Source: Deinococcus sp. Marseille-Q6407 (GTDB lineage Bacteria; Deinococcota; Deinococci; Deinococcales; Deinococcaceae). From it: a stretch of DNA of 64,000 nucleotides. The stretch is taken from NCBI RefSeq assembly GCF_946848805.1, contig NZ_CAMPFU010000003.1, positions 344,001 to 408,000 on the forward strand. The letters are read 5' to 3'. The notes beneath the pieces were generated by a model. That model was not told the DNA's origin. It saw only the letters and a list, made by a program, of their open reading frames with translations, and searched no databases. Position numbers and translations under genes: made by a program. How positions within the stretch are numbered: position 1 is the first letter of the stretch; each line of letters opens with the position of its first letter. Positions 54,696-64,000 of this stretch are shown here, in pieces.

Positions 54696-55079
54696 TCAGC
54701 GTCCTCCGGAAATCTCGGTCAGTTCAAGTTTCAGTTTATAGCCGGCCAGAAATTTCTCCAACGTTTGCAGGCCGCCGGGCACCTTGATCAGCACCTGCCC
54801 GCCACGCACTTCACCCTCGTAGCGCGAGCGCAGGCCCGAATACAGCGTGCGGTTGCGCTCCAGGTCACTGCGCGAGAACAGAATCACCACGCCGCCCGAA
54901 GCGTCACGGACAATCTGCCCATGCATCGCACCGCCCTGTGATTCGCCGTAAGCCAGCTTGGTATCCAGGTTCTGGTCCCAGATCATCATGTCCAGTGCGC
55001 CGGCCGGCGCAGCCAGGCCAGAAAGTGCCAGCAGGGTGATCACCCCTCTGAACCATTTTCCAGCAATTTTATGTGTCAT
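54696..55079 (-). CDS. Small secreted protein heading the two-component operon
   Basis: 127 aa. Signal peptide MTHKIAGKWFRGVITLLALSGLAAPAGA, then a ~95-aa mature domain without Cys (DMMIWDQNLDTKLAYGESQGG...EVRGGQVLIKVPGGLQTLEKFLAGYKLKLELTEISGGR). GGAG lies 8 nt before ATG 55079. No gap separates it from the regulator gene. It may be a periplasmic accessory or signal-presenting protein for the kinase, an inference from operon order only. Confidence 0.75.
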   Translation of the reverse strand: MTHKIAGKWFRGVITLLALSGLAAPAGALDMMIWDQNLDTKLAYGESQGGAMHGQIVRDASGGVVILFSRSDLERNRTLYSGLRSRYEGEVRGGQVLIKVPGGLQTLEKFLAGYKLKLELTEISGGR

Positions 55080-55277
55080 TTTTTTCTCCATTCCATGCTC
55101 GGGTTTTGCTGTGAGGCAAGGCCAAGGCGGCCTCAGCGCAGCTGTCAATACCCCCAGCATAAACAACCAAGCTGACGCCGAAGTGACCCGCGCCTGCATT
55201 TTCTTTAGCTGCCCTGAAACCGCAGAGCAATGCGCCGTATGGTGGCTGGCTATAGGGCAAGAGCGAAACAGCAAAGC

Positions 55278-55303
55278 GCCACCCGGCAGCCAGCGCGGGT
55301 GGC
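55278..55303 (-). terminator. Terminator after the E2 gene
   Basis: On the minus strand GCCACCCG-N10-CGGGTGGC, then GCTTTGCTGTTTC. The rest of 55080-55344 holds nothing else I recognise. Confidence 0.7.
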
Positions 55304-55344
55304 ATCTCTCAGCAGCCGTGTCCAGGGCTGACACGGCCGCGTTC

Positions 55345-56814
55345 TTACATCGCTTCCAGCATCAGGCGGTCGGGGTTTTCCAGCAGGCGAATCACTTCCT
55401 TGCAGAAGCGGGCCGCCTCGGCGCCGTCCACCAGGCGGTGATCGAACGAGAGCGAGAGGTACATCATGTGCGCCACCTCGACCTCATCGCGCTCGTTGAC
55501 GATGGGCCGCTTCTGGATGGAATGAATGCCCAGAATGGCCGCATCGGGCACGTTGATGATCGGGAAGGAGAACAGTGCCCCGATAGAACCGATGTTGGTG
55601 ATGGCAAAGGTGCTGCCGGCCAGCTCGTCGGGCTTCAGCTGGCCTTCCTGGGCACGGCTGGAGAGGTCCACCACCTCGCGGGCCAGCTCGTACACCGATT
55701 TCTTGTCTACATCGCGCAGCACCGGCACGGTCAGCCCGGCCTCGGTCGCCACCGCCATGCCCATGTTGTAGTAACGCTTCTGCACGATTTCCTGGGTGGC
55801 CTCGTCCAGCGAGGTGTTGAGGCTAGGGTACTTCTTGAGCGCTGCCGCCACCGCCTTGAAGATAAACGGCAGATAGCTGATCTTGACCCCGGCCGCCGCC
55901 GCCTCGTCCTTGACCCGGCTGCGGAAGCGCACCAGCTGGGTCAGGTTGACCTCGTCCACCGTCAGGGCGCGCACGGTGTAGAGGTGGCTGGCCAGCATCT
56001 GGTTGGAGATGGCGCGGCGCATGCCCCGCAGCGGGACCCGGTCTTCAAGGTGCTCGTAGCCTTTGGGTGTGCGGTACTGCACCGGTGGCACCGGCAGGCC
56101 GCCCTGCCCGCCGCCCGCCGCAGCCGGGGCCGGAGTGGCCTGGGCCTTGAGGTGGCCCGCCACATCGGCAATCCGGATGCGGCCGTTGGGGCCGCTGCCC
56201 TTCACCTCCTGCAGATCAAGGCCCATTTCACGGGCCAGCTGCCGGGCCGCCGGCACCGCCAGTACCCGGCCGGGGCCGCTGCGGCTGGCAGCTGCCGTGG
56301 CACCCAGATTTCCAGCCTCACGGGCCGCCTGCGAAGGCGTGGCTGCACCCGGCTGGCCAAGACCCTGCACCCTCACGGCGCCGCCAGTTTCAAAAGCCTG
56401 GAAAAGACTGCTGGAATCGTCGTCTTTGGAGGCTGAGCCGCTTGCCGCACCCTGCGCCTGTTCCGTCTGGGGCAGTTGTACGTCGCTGGTCGCCGGGTTC
56501 TCGGCAGTGTCCTGAATAGCCTGCTCGGGGCTGGGCTGCGCACCGGCTGCCGGAGCAGCCCCGGCCGAAGCTGCTCCGCCGGTCTCGTCCAGTTGCAGAA
56601 TCGGGGCGTGCACTGCCACCAGGTCGCCCTCCTTGACCAGCAGCCGGGCCACGGTGCCGGCAAAAGGGCTGGGCAGTTCCACCGTAACCTTGTCGGTCAT
56701 CACTTCGCACAGCGGCTGTTCGGCAGTGACGCTCTCGCCTTCTGCCACCAGCCATTTGAGAATTTCACCCTCGACCACACTTTCGGCCAGTTCGGGCAGC
56801 AGCACTTCTTTCAT
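55345..56814 (-). CDS. bkdB: 2-oxo acid dehydrogenase E2 component (dihydrolipoyl acyltransferase)
   Basis: 489 aa. Lipoyl domain at the N-terminus with Lys42 in VMTDKVTVELPSPFAG; Ala/Pro/Gln-rich linker; E1/E3-binding domain RVLAVPAARQLAREMGLDLQEVKGSGPNGRI; catalytic core ending YLSLSFDHRLVDGAEAARF with the active His and Asp. One lipoyl domain and sequence type favour a branched-chain 2-oxo acid complex, but pyruvate cannot be excluded. Third gene after E1alpha and E1beta; no E3 gene in this cluster. Confidence 0.93.
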   Translation of the reverse strand: MKEVLLPELAESVVEGEILKWLVAEGESVTAEQPLCEVMTDKVTVELPSPFAGTVARLLVKEGDLVAVHAPILQLDETGGAASAGAAPAAGAQPSPEQAIQDTAENPATSDVQLPQTEQAQGAASGSASKDDDSSSLFQAFETGGAVRVQGLGQPGAATPSQAAREAGNLGATAAASRSGPGRVLAVPAARQLAREMGLDLQEVKGSGPNGRIRIADVAGHLKAQATPAPAAAGGGQGGLPVPPVQYRTPKGYEHLEDRVPLRGMRRAISNQMLASHLYTVRALTVDEVNLTQLVRFRSRVKDEAAAAGVKISYLPFIFKAVAAALKKYPSLNTSLDEATQEIVQKRYYNMGMAVATEAGLTVPVLRDVDKKSVYELAREVVDLSSRAQEGQLKPDELAGSTFAITNIGSIGALFSFPIINVPDAAILGIHSIQKRPIVNERDEVEVAHMMYLSLSFDHRLVDGAEAARFCKEVIRLLENPDRLMLEAM

Positions 56815-56963
56815 GGATTACCTCGCTCGTTCATTTGTTGCTGGACTTCCTGGGATTCAGGAACTCCGGGAAATACGGGAAAAAGGAATGACAGCGGCGC
56901 AGCGCCGGGGGAGGGCAGAGACCCGGGCCGGGTCCCACCGCGCCTGCCGGCCTGGCACCGGGC

Positions 56964-58046
56964 CTAGTAGTTGAGCGCCTTCACGCAGGCGGCCGCGATG
57001 CGGTTTCCGCTGGGCAGGTAAATGCGGTCCTGCACGTAGGGGTAGGGCGTGTCGAAGCCCGCCACCTGCAGCACCGGCGCCAGCAGCGAATCGAACAGCG
57101 CCTCCTGAATGGAGTAAGCCACCTCGCCCATGAAATTGGCAGTGCGGGGCGCCTCGCTGACCAGCACTGCCCGGCCCGTCTTGGCGACGCTGGCCAGCAC
57201 AGCTTCCTTGTCCCAGGGCATCAGCGAGCGCAGGTCCAGCACCTCGGCCTGCACACCTTCAGCGGCCAGCGCCTGCGCGGCGTCCAGCACGTCGGGCATC
57301 ACCCCGCCGTACCCGATGATGGTGATGTCGCTGCCTTCACGGCGCAGCGCCGCCTTGCCGATAGGCACGGTGTAGTCGGCGGCCGGCACCTCGCCTTTGG
57401 CCGCACGGTAGAGCCGCTTGGGTTCGAAAAAGATCACCGGGTCCTGGCCGCGCAGCGCCGACTTGAGCAGGCCCTTGGCGTCGTAAGGCGTGCTGGGCAT
57501 CACCACCTGCACCCCGGCCATATGCAGGTAGTAGCTTTCGGGGCTTTGGCTGTGGTGGTGCCCGCCCTTAACGCCCCCGCCGGACGGCGTGCGAATCACC
57601 AACGGCGCCGTGTCGTGGCCACCCGAGCGGTAGCGCATCTTGGCCACCTGAGACAGAATCTGGTCAAAAGCGGGGCCCATGTAATCGGCAAACTGGATTT
57701 CGGCCACCGGACGCATGCCGCGCACCGCCATGCCCACCGCGGCGCCCACGATGGCCGCTTCGGACAGCGGGGTATTGAAGACCCGGTGCTCACCGTGCTT
57801 GGCCGTCAGGCCAGCGGTTGCCATGAACACACCGCCACGCGGGCCCACGTCTTCTCCGAAAACCACCACCCGCTCGTCGCGGGTCAATTCCTCGTCAAGC
57901 GCCTCGGTCACAGCGGTAATCAGGTTAATGGTGCGGGTTTCGCTGGAAGCAGCCTGCGGGGCGGCCGGATTCTGGGACATCTCGGACTGATTGGCATCGT
58001 TCTGATTGGCGTCGTTCTGGGCGGCATTCTGGGCAGTCAGGCTCAT
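56964..58046 (-). CDS. 2-oxo acid dehydrogenase E1 beta subunit
   Basis: Pairs with E1alpha to form the thiamine-diphosphate decarboxylase. 360 aa; core begins [43 protein letters not shown], then [25 protein letters not shown] and [38 protein letters not shown], typical of BKDH/PDH E1beta. The first ~35 residues are a polar Asn/Gln/Ala-rich tail with an internal repeat ([11 protein letters not shown]). Overlaps E1alpha by 4 nt. Confidence 0.94.
   Translation of the reverse strand: MSLTAQNAAQNDANQNDANQSEMSQNPAAPQAASSETRTINLITAVTEALDEELTRDERVVVFGEDVGPRGGVFMATAGLTAKHGEHRVFNTPLSEAAIVGAAVGMAVRGMRPVAEIQFADYMGPAFDQILSQVAKMRYRSGGHDTAPLVIRTPSGGGVKGGHHHSQSPESYYLHMAGVQVVMPSTPYDAKGLLKSALRGQDPVIFFEPKRLYRAAKGEVPAADYTVPIGKAALRREGSDITIIGYGGVMPDVLDAAQALAAEGVQAEVLDLRSLMPWDKEAVLASVAKTGRAVLVSEAPRTANFMGEVAYSIQEALFDSLLAPVLQVAGFDTPYPYVQDRIYLPSGNRIAAACVKALNY
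57985..58020 (-). repeat. 15-bp near-perfect tandem repeat in E1beta N-terminus
   Basis: Two 15-nt units, GATTGGCATCGTTCT and GATTGGCGTCGTTCT on the plus strand, encode the repeated NDANQ of the E1beta tail; in frame. Confidence 0.65.
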
Positions 58047-59152
58047 ACACCCACCTCCTGTTCGGCGCGCACGTAGGCTTCCTGCTCGGCCAGGTGCGGG
58101 GGTTGCTCGGCGTAAACGTCCTGAAACATCACGTCCCAGGTCGGCGCGCCGCTGGCGGCCGCTTCCTCGATAGCGGCGTTGAGCTCGGCGCCGATTTCCT
58201 GAGCCAGCGCTTCTTTTTCCTCTGGCGTGATGGGGTGGCCCAGCCCTGCCAGCAGTTTCTCTACCCGCTCAATCGGGTCGCGGCCGGTCCACTGCGCCAC
58301 TTCCTCGCGGGTGCGGTACTGCTTTTCGGCGTCGGCGTCGGCGTTGGAGTGAGAACCCACCCGGTAGGTCAGCGCTTCCACAATGGCGGGACCTTCTCCG
58401 CTGCGGACATGCTCGGCCACCGCGCTCATCACTTCCAGCACGGCCACGATATCGTTGCCGTCCACGTAATAGCCGGGAATGCCGTAAGCGCGCGCCTTGA
58501 CGTGAATGGTTTCGCTGGCCGTCTGGTTGGCCACGCCGGTGGAGATCGCCCACTGGTTGTTCTCGCAGACGAACATCACCGGGGCCTGTTTCACAGCGGC
58601 CATGTTGACCCCAGCGTGCCAGTCGCCCTCACTGGTTGCGCCGTCTCCGAAAGTACAGACAGTAATTTCGTCGGTGCCCAGATATTTTTGCGCCATGGCT
58701 GTGCCGGTCGCGGGCGGCACCTGCGAGGCGATGCTGGAACTGATCGAGACCACGTGCTGCTCGGGCGCACTGAAGTGGTGCGGCATCTGGCGGCCTTTGC
58801 ACAGGTCAGAACTGGTGCCCATGATCTGGCTCATGATCTGCAGCATCGGCACGCCCAGAGTCAGCAGAATCGGGTGATCGCGGTAGTAGAGCCACCACCA
58901 GTCGTGCCCGGCGCGGCAGGCCAGGGCCAGCCCCACCTGGGTGGCTTCCATGCCGTGGGCCTGCGCATAAAAGCTGGTGCGTCCCTGCCGCAGCAGGGTG
59001 ATCAGCTTGCGGTCGAATTCGCGGGCGCGGAACATCTCGCGGTGCAGCGACCGGATGAATTCAGGGGTGTATCGCTCCGGCAACGGCTGAAGCAGCTCGC
59101 CCTGTTCGGACACCCAGCAGATGGGTTCCGCAGTGAACGGTTGAATCTTCAT
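58043..59152 (-). CDS. 2-oxo acid dehydrogenase E1 alpha subunit
   Basis: 369 aa. The thiamine-diphosphate motif is [60 protein letters not shown] and [13 protein letters not shown] are BKDH E1alpha-like, as is the phosphorylation-loop region [19 protein letters not shown]. Start [10 protein letters not shown] has AGGAGG 8 nt upstream, placed inside a hairpin. First gene of the E1alpha-E1beta-E2 operon. Confidence 0.94.
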   Translation of the reverse strand: MKIQPFTAEPICWVSEQGELLQPLPERYTPEFIRSLHREMFRAREFDRKLITLLRQGRTSFYAQAHGMEATQVGLALACRAGHDWWWLYYRDHPILLTLGVPMLQIMSQIMGTSSDLCKGRQMPHHFSAPEQHVVSISSSIASQVPPATGTAMAQKYLGTDEITVCTFGDGATSEGDWHAGVNMAAVKQAPVMFVCENNQWAISTGVANQTASETIHVKARAYGIPGYYVDGNDIVAVLEVMSAVAEHVRSGEGPAIVEALTYRVGSHSNADADAEKQYRTREEVAQWTGRDPIERVEKLLAGLGHPITPEEKEALAQEIGAELNAAIEEAAASGAPTWDVMFQDVYAEQPPHLAEQEAYVRAEQEVGV

Positions 59153-59157
59153 GACTT

Positions 59158-59189
59158 GGCCTCCTGGTCCTTGGGCCTGGCAGGAGGCC
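59158..59189 (-). promoter_or_regulatory. Hairpin enclosing the E1alpha Shine-Dalgarno
   Basis: GGCCTCCTG/CAGGAGGCC, perfect 9-bp arms with a 14-nt loop. The arm nearest the ATG contains AGGAGG, so folding would hide the ribosome binding site. Confidence 0.6.
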
Positions 59190-59309
59190 AAGCAAGCTGG
59201 CCCCCGGGCCCTGTTTCTCCGCCTGACTGGTCAGAAAGGGTGCCAGGACATGCTGTCAGGCAGCGTCCTGCGTACCGGGAATGGCCAGTCAGGTCAAAGC
59301 TGAGTTGTG

Positions 59310-59336
59310 GGGTTATGCGTGGCCGCATCATAACCC
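59310..59336. promoter_or_regulatory. Palindrome GGGTTATG-N11-CATAACCC
   Basis: Perfect 8-bp arms, ~160 nt upstream of E1alpha. Possible operator for the dehydrogenase operon. The outer TTATG/CATAA resembles a radiation-response motif but the spacing is wrong. Confidence 0.4.
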
Positions 59337-59569
59337 AAACAGGGCACGCACAAGTGGGCAGAAGGCAGGGAGGAAGGCCACCAGAAGGCGTGCTGAACAG
59401 TCTTCCAGGCGGCTACTTGTTCAGAGATGTCTTACAACTCGCTATCATTTCGCCTCACGCCAGATGAGTGCCTAGAGGGCTTTACAGATGCTAAAAATAG
59501 GCCCGTGCCGGCCAGCTTCGGCGCCTCTATCGTTCCCGCCAGCACACAATGCCTGGCGTCTTCACTCGC

Positions 59570-59575
59570 TAAGCT
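59570..59575 (+). promoter_or_regulatory. -10 box of mnmG promoter
   Basis: TAAGCT, 7 nt before the ATG at 59583. Confidence 0.5.
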
Positions 59576-59582
59576 GGCGGGC

Positions 59583-61394
59583 ATGAAGAACCGCTGGAAC
59601 GTCATAGTGATCGGCGGCGGCCACGCGGGAATAGAAGCCGCCTGGGCCGCTGCCAAGTTCGGCCGGGCCGCACTGCTGATCGGCAACCCGGCCACCATCG
59701 GCCGGATGCCCTGCAACCCGTCGGTGGGCGGCCCCGGCAAAAGCCAGCTGGTGTTCGAGCTACAAGCCCTAGGCGGCCTGATGCCGACGCTGGCCGACCA
59801 GACTGCCATTCACACCCGGGTGCTGAACGCCAGCAAGGGCCCGGCGGTGCAGTCGCTGCGGGTGCAGAACGAGCGCGACCAGTACGCTACAGCGGCTCAG
59901 GACGCGCTGCTGAATGTAACGGACCTGGACATCCTGCGCGGCGAAGCGGCCGACCTGGAAAGTGACGGCCAGGGCGGCTGGTGGGTCATCACCACCGACG
60001 GCCGGCGCTTCCGGGCCCGCAGCGTGGTCATCGCCGCTGGCACCTTCATGCGCGGCGTGACCTGGTACGGCCGGCAGTCGCGTCACGAGGGCCGCCAGGG
60101 TGAGCCGCCTTCCCGCTTTCTCAGCGGCGCCCTGGAACGGGGCGGCCACAGCCTCAAGCGCTTCAAGACCGGCACCCCGCCGCGGGTGCGGGCCGACTCG
60201 GTCCGTTTCGAGGACCTGACTGTCATCCCGGCCGACCGCCCGGCCCGCAGCTTTACCGGCACACCCGGACCGCTGGCCGAGGCCTCCCCCACCTGGCAGA
60301 CCCACACCACGCCGCATACCCATGAGCTGGTGCGGGCCAACATCGGTTACTCGCCCATGTACGCCGGCGATATCGACGCCACCGGCGCCCGCTACTGCCC
60401 CAGCATCGAGGACAAGATCATGCGCTTTGCCCATCACGACCGGCACCTGCTGTTCGTGGAACCAGAAGGCCTCCAGACCAGCGAGGTGTATCTGCAGGGC
60501 TTTTCCTCCAGCCTGCCGCCCGAGGTGCAGGACATCCTGGTGCGCACACTGCCCGGCTTCGAGCAGGCAGTGATTCAGCGCTACGCCTACGCAGTGGAAT
60601 ACGACGTGGTGGATTCCACCGAGCTGACCATGAACCTCGAATCGCGCCGGCTGCCCGGCGTCTACACCGCTGGACAGATCAACGGCACAAGCGGTTATGA
60701 GGAAGCGGCCATGCAGGGGCTGGTGGCCGGCACTGCCGCCGCCCGCCGCGCCGCCGACCTGCCTGAAATGACCTTCAGCCGCGCCGACGGATACCTGGGT
60801 GTGCTGCTGGATGATCTGATTCTCAAGGGCTGCGACGAACCCTTCCGGATGATGACCAGCCGGGTAGAACACCGCCTGCTGGTCCGGCAGGACAACGCCG
60901 ACGAGCGCCTGACTCTGCTGGGCCACCAGCTGGGTCTGGTCCCGGCCGAGCGGCTGGCGGCAGTGCAGGAGAAATACGCCCGGGTGGAAGCTGGCCGGCA
61001 GGCCCTGACCCGCGAGAAGCTGGAAGGCAAGCCGGCCGACAGCTGGCTGCGGCGCCCTGAGATAACCCTGGCTGAACTCGAAGAGAGGGGCATCACCCTG
61101 CCCCCGCTGGACCGGGAGGAAAAAGAATCGCTGGAAATCCAGGTGAAATACGCTGGCTATCTGGAACGTGCCCGCCGGCAGCTGAACGCTGAAGCCAAGG
61201 CCGGCCGCTTGAGCCTGAGTGGCGTGGACTTCGGCGCTGTGCCGGCCCTCTCACTGGAAGGCCGCGAAAAGCTACTGAAGCACGCCCCGGCCACGGTTGA
61301 GCAGGCCAGCCGCATTCAGGGTGTCCGGCACACCGACATCAGCGCACTGCTGGTGCATCTGAAGCAGCGTCAAGCTGCTGCGGAACCGGCCTAA
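59583..61394 (+). CDS. mnmG: tRNA uridine-5-carboxymethylaminomethyl modification enzyme MnmG (GidA)
   Basis: FAD enzyme that, with MnmE, modifies U34 of t[24 protein letters not shown] binds [39 protein letters not shown] and [14 protein letters not shown] are MnmG signatures, and the ~200-aa C-terminal tRNA-binding helical domain is complete. 603 aa. ATG 59583 (MKNRWNVIV) is preceded by TAAGCT at 7 nt; the 52 extra upstream codons are not homologous. Followed by parS sites and rsmG, parA, parB. Confidence 0.96.
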   Translation: MKNRWNVIVIGGGHAGIEAAWAAAKFGRAALLIGNPATIGRMPCNPSVGGPGKSQLVFELQALGGLMPTLADQTAIHTRVLNASKGPAVQSLRVQNERDQYATAAQDALLNVTDLDILRGEAADLESDGQGGWWVITTDGRRFRARSVVIAAGTFMRGVTWYGRQSRHEGRQGEPPSRFLSGALERGGHSLKRFKTGTPPRVRADSVRFEDLTVIPADRPARSFTGTPGPLAEASPTWQTHTTPHTHELVRANIGYSPMYAGDIDATGARYCPSIEDKIMRFAHHDRHLLFVEPEGLQTSEVYLQGFSSSLPPEVQDILVRTLPGFEQAVIQRYAYAVEYDVVDSTELTMNLESRRLPGVYTAGQINGTSGYEEAAMQGLVAGTAAARRAADLPEMTFSRADGYLGVLLDDLILKGCDEPFRMMTSRVEHRLLVRQDNADERLTLLGHQLGLVPAERLAAVQEKYARVEAGRQALTREKLEGKPADSWLRRPEITLAELEERGITLPPLDREEKESLEIQVKYAGYLERARRQLNAEAKAGRLSLSGVDFGAVPALSLEGREKLLKHAPATVEQASRIQGVRHTDISALLVHLKQRQAAAEPA

Positions 61395-61403
61395 CCCCTC
61401 TTC

Positions 61404-61411
61404 TGTTTCAC
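61404..61411 (+). promoter_or_regulatory. parS half-site
   Basis: TGTTTCAC, identical to half of the parS palindrome, 29 bp before the full site; may be a degenerate third copy. Confidence 0.35.
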
Positions 61412-61432
61412 CGCAGCGGGAGGGACCAGGCT

Positions 61433-61448
61433 TGTTTCACGTGAAACG
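61433..61448. promoter_or_regulatory. parS centromere site 1
   Basis: TGTTTCACGTGAAACG matches the bacterial parS consensus TGTTTCACGTGAAACA at 15 of 16 positions. ParB should load here; the ParB gene is 1.7 kb downstream. Confidence 0.93.
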
Positions 61449-61469
61449 ACAACTGAACAATTCCTCGAA

Positions 61470-61485
61470 TGTTTCATGTGAAACA
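61470..61485. promoter_or_regulatory. parS centromere site 2
   Basis: TGTTTCATGTGAAACA, 15 of 16 match to the consensus, centred 37 bp from site 1. Confidence 0.9.
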
Positions 61486-61507
61486 TCGGCGGGCCCGGCC
61501 TGATGGC

Positions 61508-61513
61508 TATACT
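61508..61513 (+). promoter_or_regulatory. -10 box of rsmG promoter
   Basis: TATACT, 7 nt before ATG 61521 and 23 nt after parS site 2, so ParB binding could affect this promoter. Confidence 0.6.
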
Positions 61514-61520
61514 GCCAGGA

Positions 61521-62291
61521 ATGATGTCTGACAGTGCCGCCCCTGCCGACGCCCATCCGCCCGCTGCCCTTTCGGAAACGGGCCGGTCCCTGCTCAGAGA
61601 GGCGGCAGCCGAAGCCGGTCAGCCACTGACCGCCGCGCAAGAGGACCTATTTGACCACCTCTACCGCCGCTTGCAGGAGGGCTCGGCACAGATGAACCTG
61701 ACAGCACTGCAAAGCGAGCAAGATGTGGTGCTCAAGCACTTTGTAGATTCGCTGAGCTGCCTGAACGCTGAGGCCTGGCAGGGTGCAGTTAAGGTGCTGG
61801 ACCTGGGCACCGGAGCCGGCTTTCCAGCACTGCCGCTGGCCATTGTGCGGCCGGAACTGCAAATCACGGCGCTGGACGCCACCGCCAAAAAGGTGGCTTT
61901 TGTGGAACGGACCGCCCGTGAACTGGGAGTGAATGTCAGTGGCCTGAGCGGCCGTGCCGAAGAAATAGGCCGCGACGAACAGCACCGCGGCCAGTATGAT
62001 GTCGTGGTAACGCGGGCGGTCGCGGCGCTGCCGGTCCTGGCCGAGCTGGCCCTGCCGCTACTCAAAGTCGGTGGAGTGCTGGTCGCTCAGAAAGGGCAGC
62101 TTTTCGACGAGGAACGCGCTGCTGGCCTGCGGGCTGCTGAGCAAATTGGCGGCGAACTGGCCGAAGAGTGGCAAGGGACTTTGCCGGTACTGGGCGACCC
62201 CCGCAGCCTGATCGTGCTGCGTAAAGTCACGCAAACGCCCGAGACATACCCCAGAAGAACCGGCGTTCCTAACAAACGCCCGCTCGGCTAA
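61521..62291 (+). CDS. rsmG: 16S rRNA (guanine-527-N7)-methyltransferase RsmG (GidB)
   Basis: Methylates G527 of 16S rRNA; loss gives low-level streptomycin resistance in other bacteria. SAM motif [71 protein letters not shown]. 256 aa, slightly long because of an N-terminal Ala/Pro tail. ATG 61521 follows TATACT at 7 nt. mnmG-rsmG-parA-parB is the classical order near the origin. Confidence 0.95.
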   Translation: MMSDSAAPADAHPPAALSETGRSLLREAAAEAGQPLTAAQEDLFDHLYRRLQEGSAQMNLTALQSEQDVVLKHFVDSLSCLNAEAWQGAVKVLDLGTGAGFPALPLAIVRPELQITALDATAKKVAFVERTARELGVNVSGLSGRAEEIGRDEQHRGQYDVVVTRAVAALPVLAELALPLLKVGGVLVAQKGQLFDEERAAGLRAAEQIGGELAEEWQGTLPVLGDPRSLIVLRKVTQTPETYPRRTGVPNKRPLG

Positions 62292-62377
62292 ACTCTCTCT
62301 CCCGAATCTTCGCGCCGCTGCAGGCCCCTTCGCCTGAACAGACGGCAGCATCCGAATCCATGAACCGAGGCCGCACA

Positions 62378-63110
62378 GTGAAAATAATAGGAATCGTCAA
62401 CCAGAAAGGCGGGGTTGCCAAGACCACCACAGCGGTGAACCTGGCCGCTTATCTGGCCGCGCAGGACCGCCGGGTGCTGCTGCTGGATATGGACCCGCAG
62501 GGCAACGCCAGCAGCGCGCTGGGCCTGCGTGGCGCCGAAGCCGGACTGTATGAGGCGCTGGGCCTGCCCAGCAAAGTCAGCGAGTATATTCAGCCTTCGG
62601 TACAGCCGGGGCTGGACGTGCTGCCGGCCACTCCGGATCTGGCCGGCGCCGGCGTCGAACTGGCCGACGACCCGGACGCCCTCTCGCGGCTGTTGGCCAG
62701 CGTGAGCGGGTACGATCTGGTCATTATCGACGCGCCGCCCAGCCTGGGGCCGCTGACCGTCAACGTGCTGGCGGCAGCGCAGCGCCTGATCATTCCGTTG
62801 CAAGCCGAGTATTTTGCGCTGGAAGGGCTGGCAGGCCTGATGGAAACGGTGGAGCGGGTGCAGGAGAGCCTTAACCCCCAGCTGCAGGTCATGGGTGTGG
62901 TGCTCACGCTGTTCGATGGCCGCACCAATCTGGCGCAGGAGGTCGAGACGACGGTGCGCCAGCACTTTGGCCCCCTGGTCTTCAAGGCGGTCATTCCGCG
63001 CAACGTGCGGCTGTCGGAAGCGCCCAGTTTCGCGCAGCCGATTAACCTGTTTGCGCCCAGTTCGCTGGGGGCCGCCGCCTATCAGCGTCTGGCCGAGGAG
63101 GTGATTGAAC

Positions 63111-63127
<17 letters not shown>
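62378..63127 (+). CDS. parA: Chromosome partitioning ATPase ParA (Soj)
   Basis: 249-aa Walker-type ATPase that forms nucleoid-bound gradients moving ParB-parS complexes. Deviant Walker [21 protein letters not shown], Walker A' [16 protein letters not shown], and [17 protein letters not shown]. The short N-terminus without HTH marks the chromosomal (Soj-like) type. GTG 62378 (MKIIGIVNQ) has GAGG 7 nt upstream; ATG 62360 is an alternative. Overlaps parB by 17 nt. Confidence 0.95.

Positions 63128-64000
<873 letters not shown>

Larger units (their letters stand above)
59153..59582. promoter_or_regulatory. 430-bp divergent intergenic region, structured E1alpha leader
   Basis: Between E1alpha (minus) and mnmG (plus). 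Near E1alpha it holds a 9-bp-arm hairpin over the ribosome binding site, then a distant inverted repeat CCTGACTGG (59222-59230)/CCAGTCAGG (59285-59293), then GGGTTATG-N11-CATAACCC (59310-59336). The remaining ~250 bp toward mnmG contain no gene or repeat I recognise. Confidence 0.5.

Noticed and set aside
59311..59335. TTATG...CATAA palindrome resembling the Deinococcus radiation/desiccation response motif
   Set aside because: The motif is a 17-bp palindrome with fixed spacing; here the arms are too far apart and the adjacent operon is not a known member of that regulon. Kept only as a possible operator.
62378..62440. Ala instead of Gly in the ParA Walker A (KGGVAKTT)
   Set aside because: That position is variable among ParA proteins; the two essential lysines and the following TT are present.

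Overview
The window is high-GC chromosomal DNA from a Deinococcus-type bacterium. Four things point that way: a Deinococcus/Thermus-like gene set (seven-iron ferredoxin, futalosine menaquinone genes, RuvC with a catalytic His, DnaG-MurI pairing); strong Leu=CTG codon preference; no mobile elements of ordinary size; and a very regular promoter style in which a TAnnnT -10 box lies 5-9 nt before the start codon (leaderless mRNAs, established for Deinococcus). I recognise no rRNA, tRNA, CRISPR array, prophage or full insertion sequence.

Layout. 1-9.3 kb: ruvC and a HesB/IscA protein (minus), minD-minE, an aldo/keto reductase, a 7Fe ferredoxin, a nucleotidyltransferase, a two-component system, cmk and an M29 aminopeptidase. 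9.4-18.7 kb: a large secreted M16 protease, an APH(3')-like kinase, an AlkA-type glycosylase, two tandem secreted YscW-like paralogues, a CoxG-like protein, a cysteine-free relative of 2-hydroxyacyl-CoA dehydratase proteins, and mqnC. 18.7-23.1 kb: an SDR / acyl-CoA dehydrogenase / phosphotransferase operon behind a TetR gene, followed by a cupin gene with an 18-nt homopolymer. 23.2-34.3 kb: topA, a YdcF protein, a K+-channel-like protein, murJ, nupC, and mqnA and mqnE flanking three small membrane proteins.

34.3-43.7 kb: an MFS drug exporter broken by an 8-bp tandem duplication, a nitroreductase/HxlR pair, small proteins, the glycine cleavage operon gcvT-gcvH-gcvP, and a PfpI/DJ-1 protein. 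44-52.6 kb: dnaG (probably starting at ATC) behind a highly structured leader, murI, a methyltransferase/PIN pair, a small MITE-like element abutting trmB, a mini-MnmG flavoprotein and dprA. 52.6-59.2 kb: a second two-component system led by a secreted protein, and the E1alpha-E1beta-E2 genes of a branched-chain/pyruvate dehydrogenase complex with a hairpin over the first ribosome binding site. 59.6-64 kb: mnmG, parS sites, rsmG, parA and parB, the chromosome segregation locus usually found close to oriC; parB runs off the end.

The genes form several working units: menaquinone synthesis (mqnA, mqnC, mqnE), one-carbon/glycine catabolism (gcvTHP), oxidative decarboxylation of 2-oxo acids, division-site placement (minDE), cell-wall synthesis (murJ, murI), DNA repair and uptake (ruvC, alkA-like, dprA, topA) and chromosome segregation (parABS). 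I see no clearly new multi-gene defence or metabolic system. The most unusual items are sequence-level: the duplication-inactivated transporter, the homopolymer in a coding start, an 18-bp perfect inverted repeat in a divergent promoter, structured leaders of dnaG and the dehydrogenase operon, and the MITE-like element.
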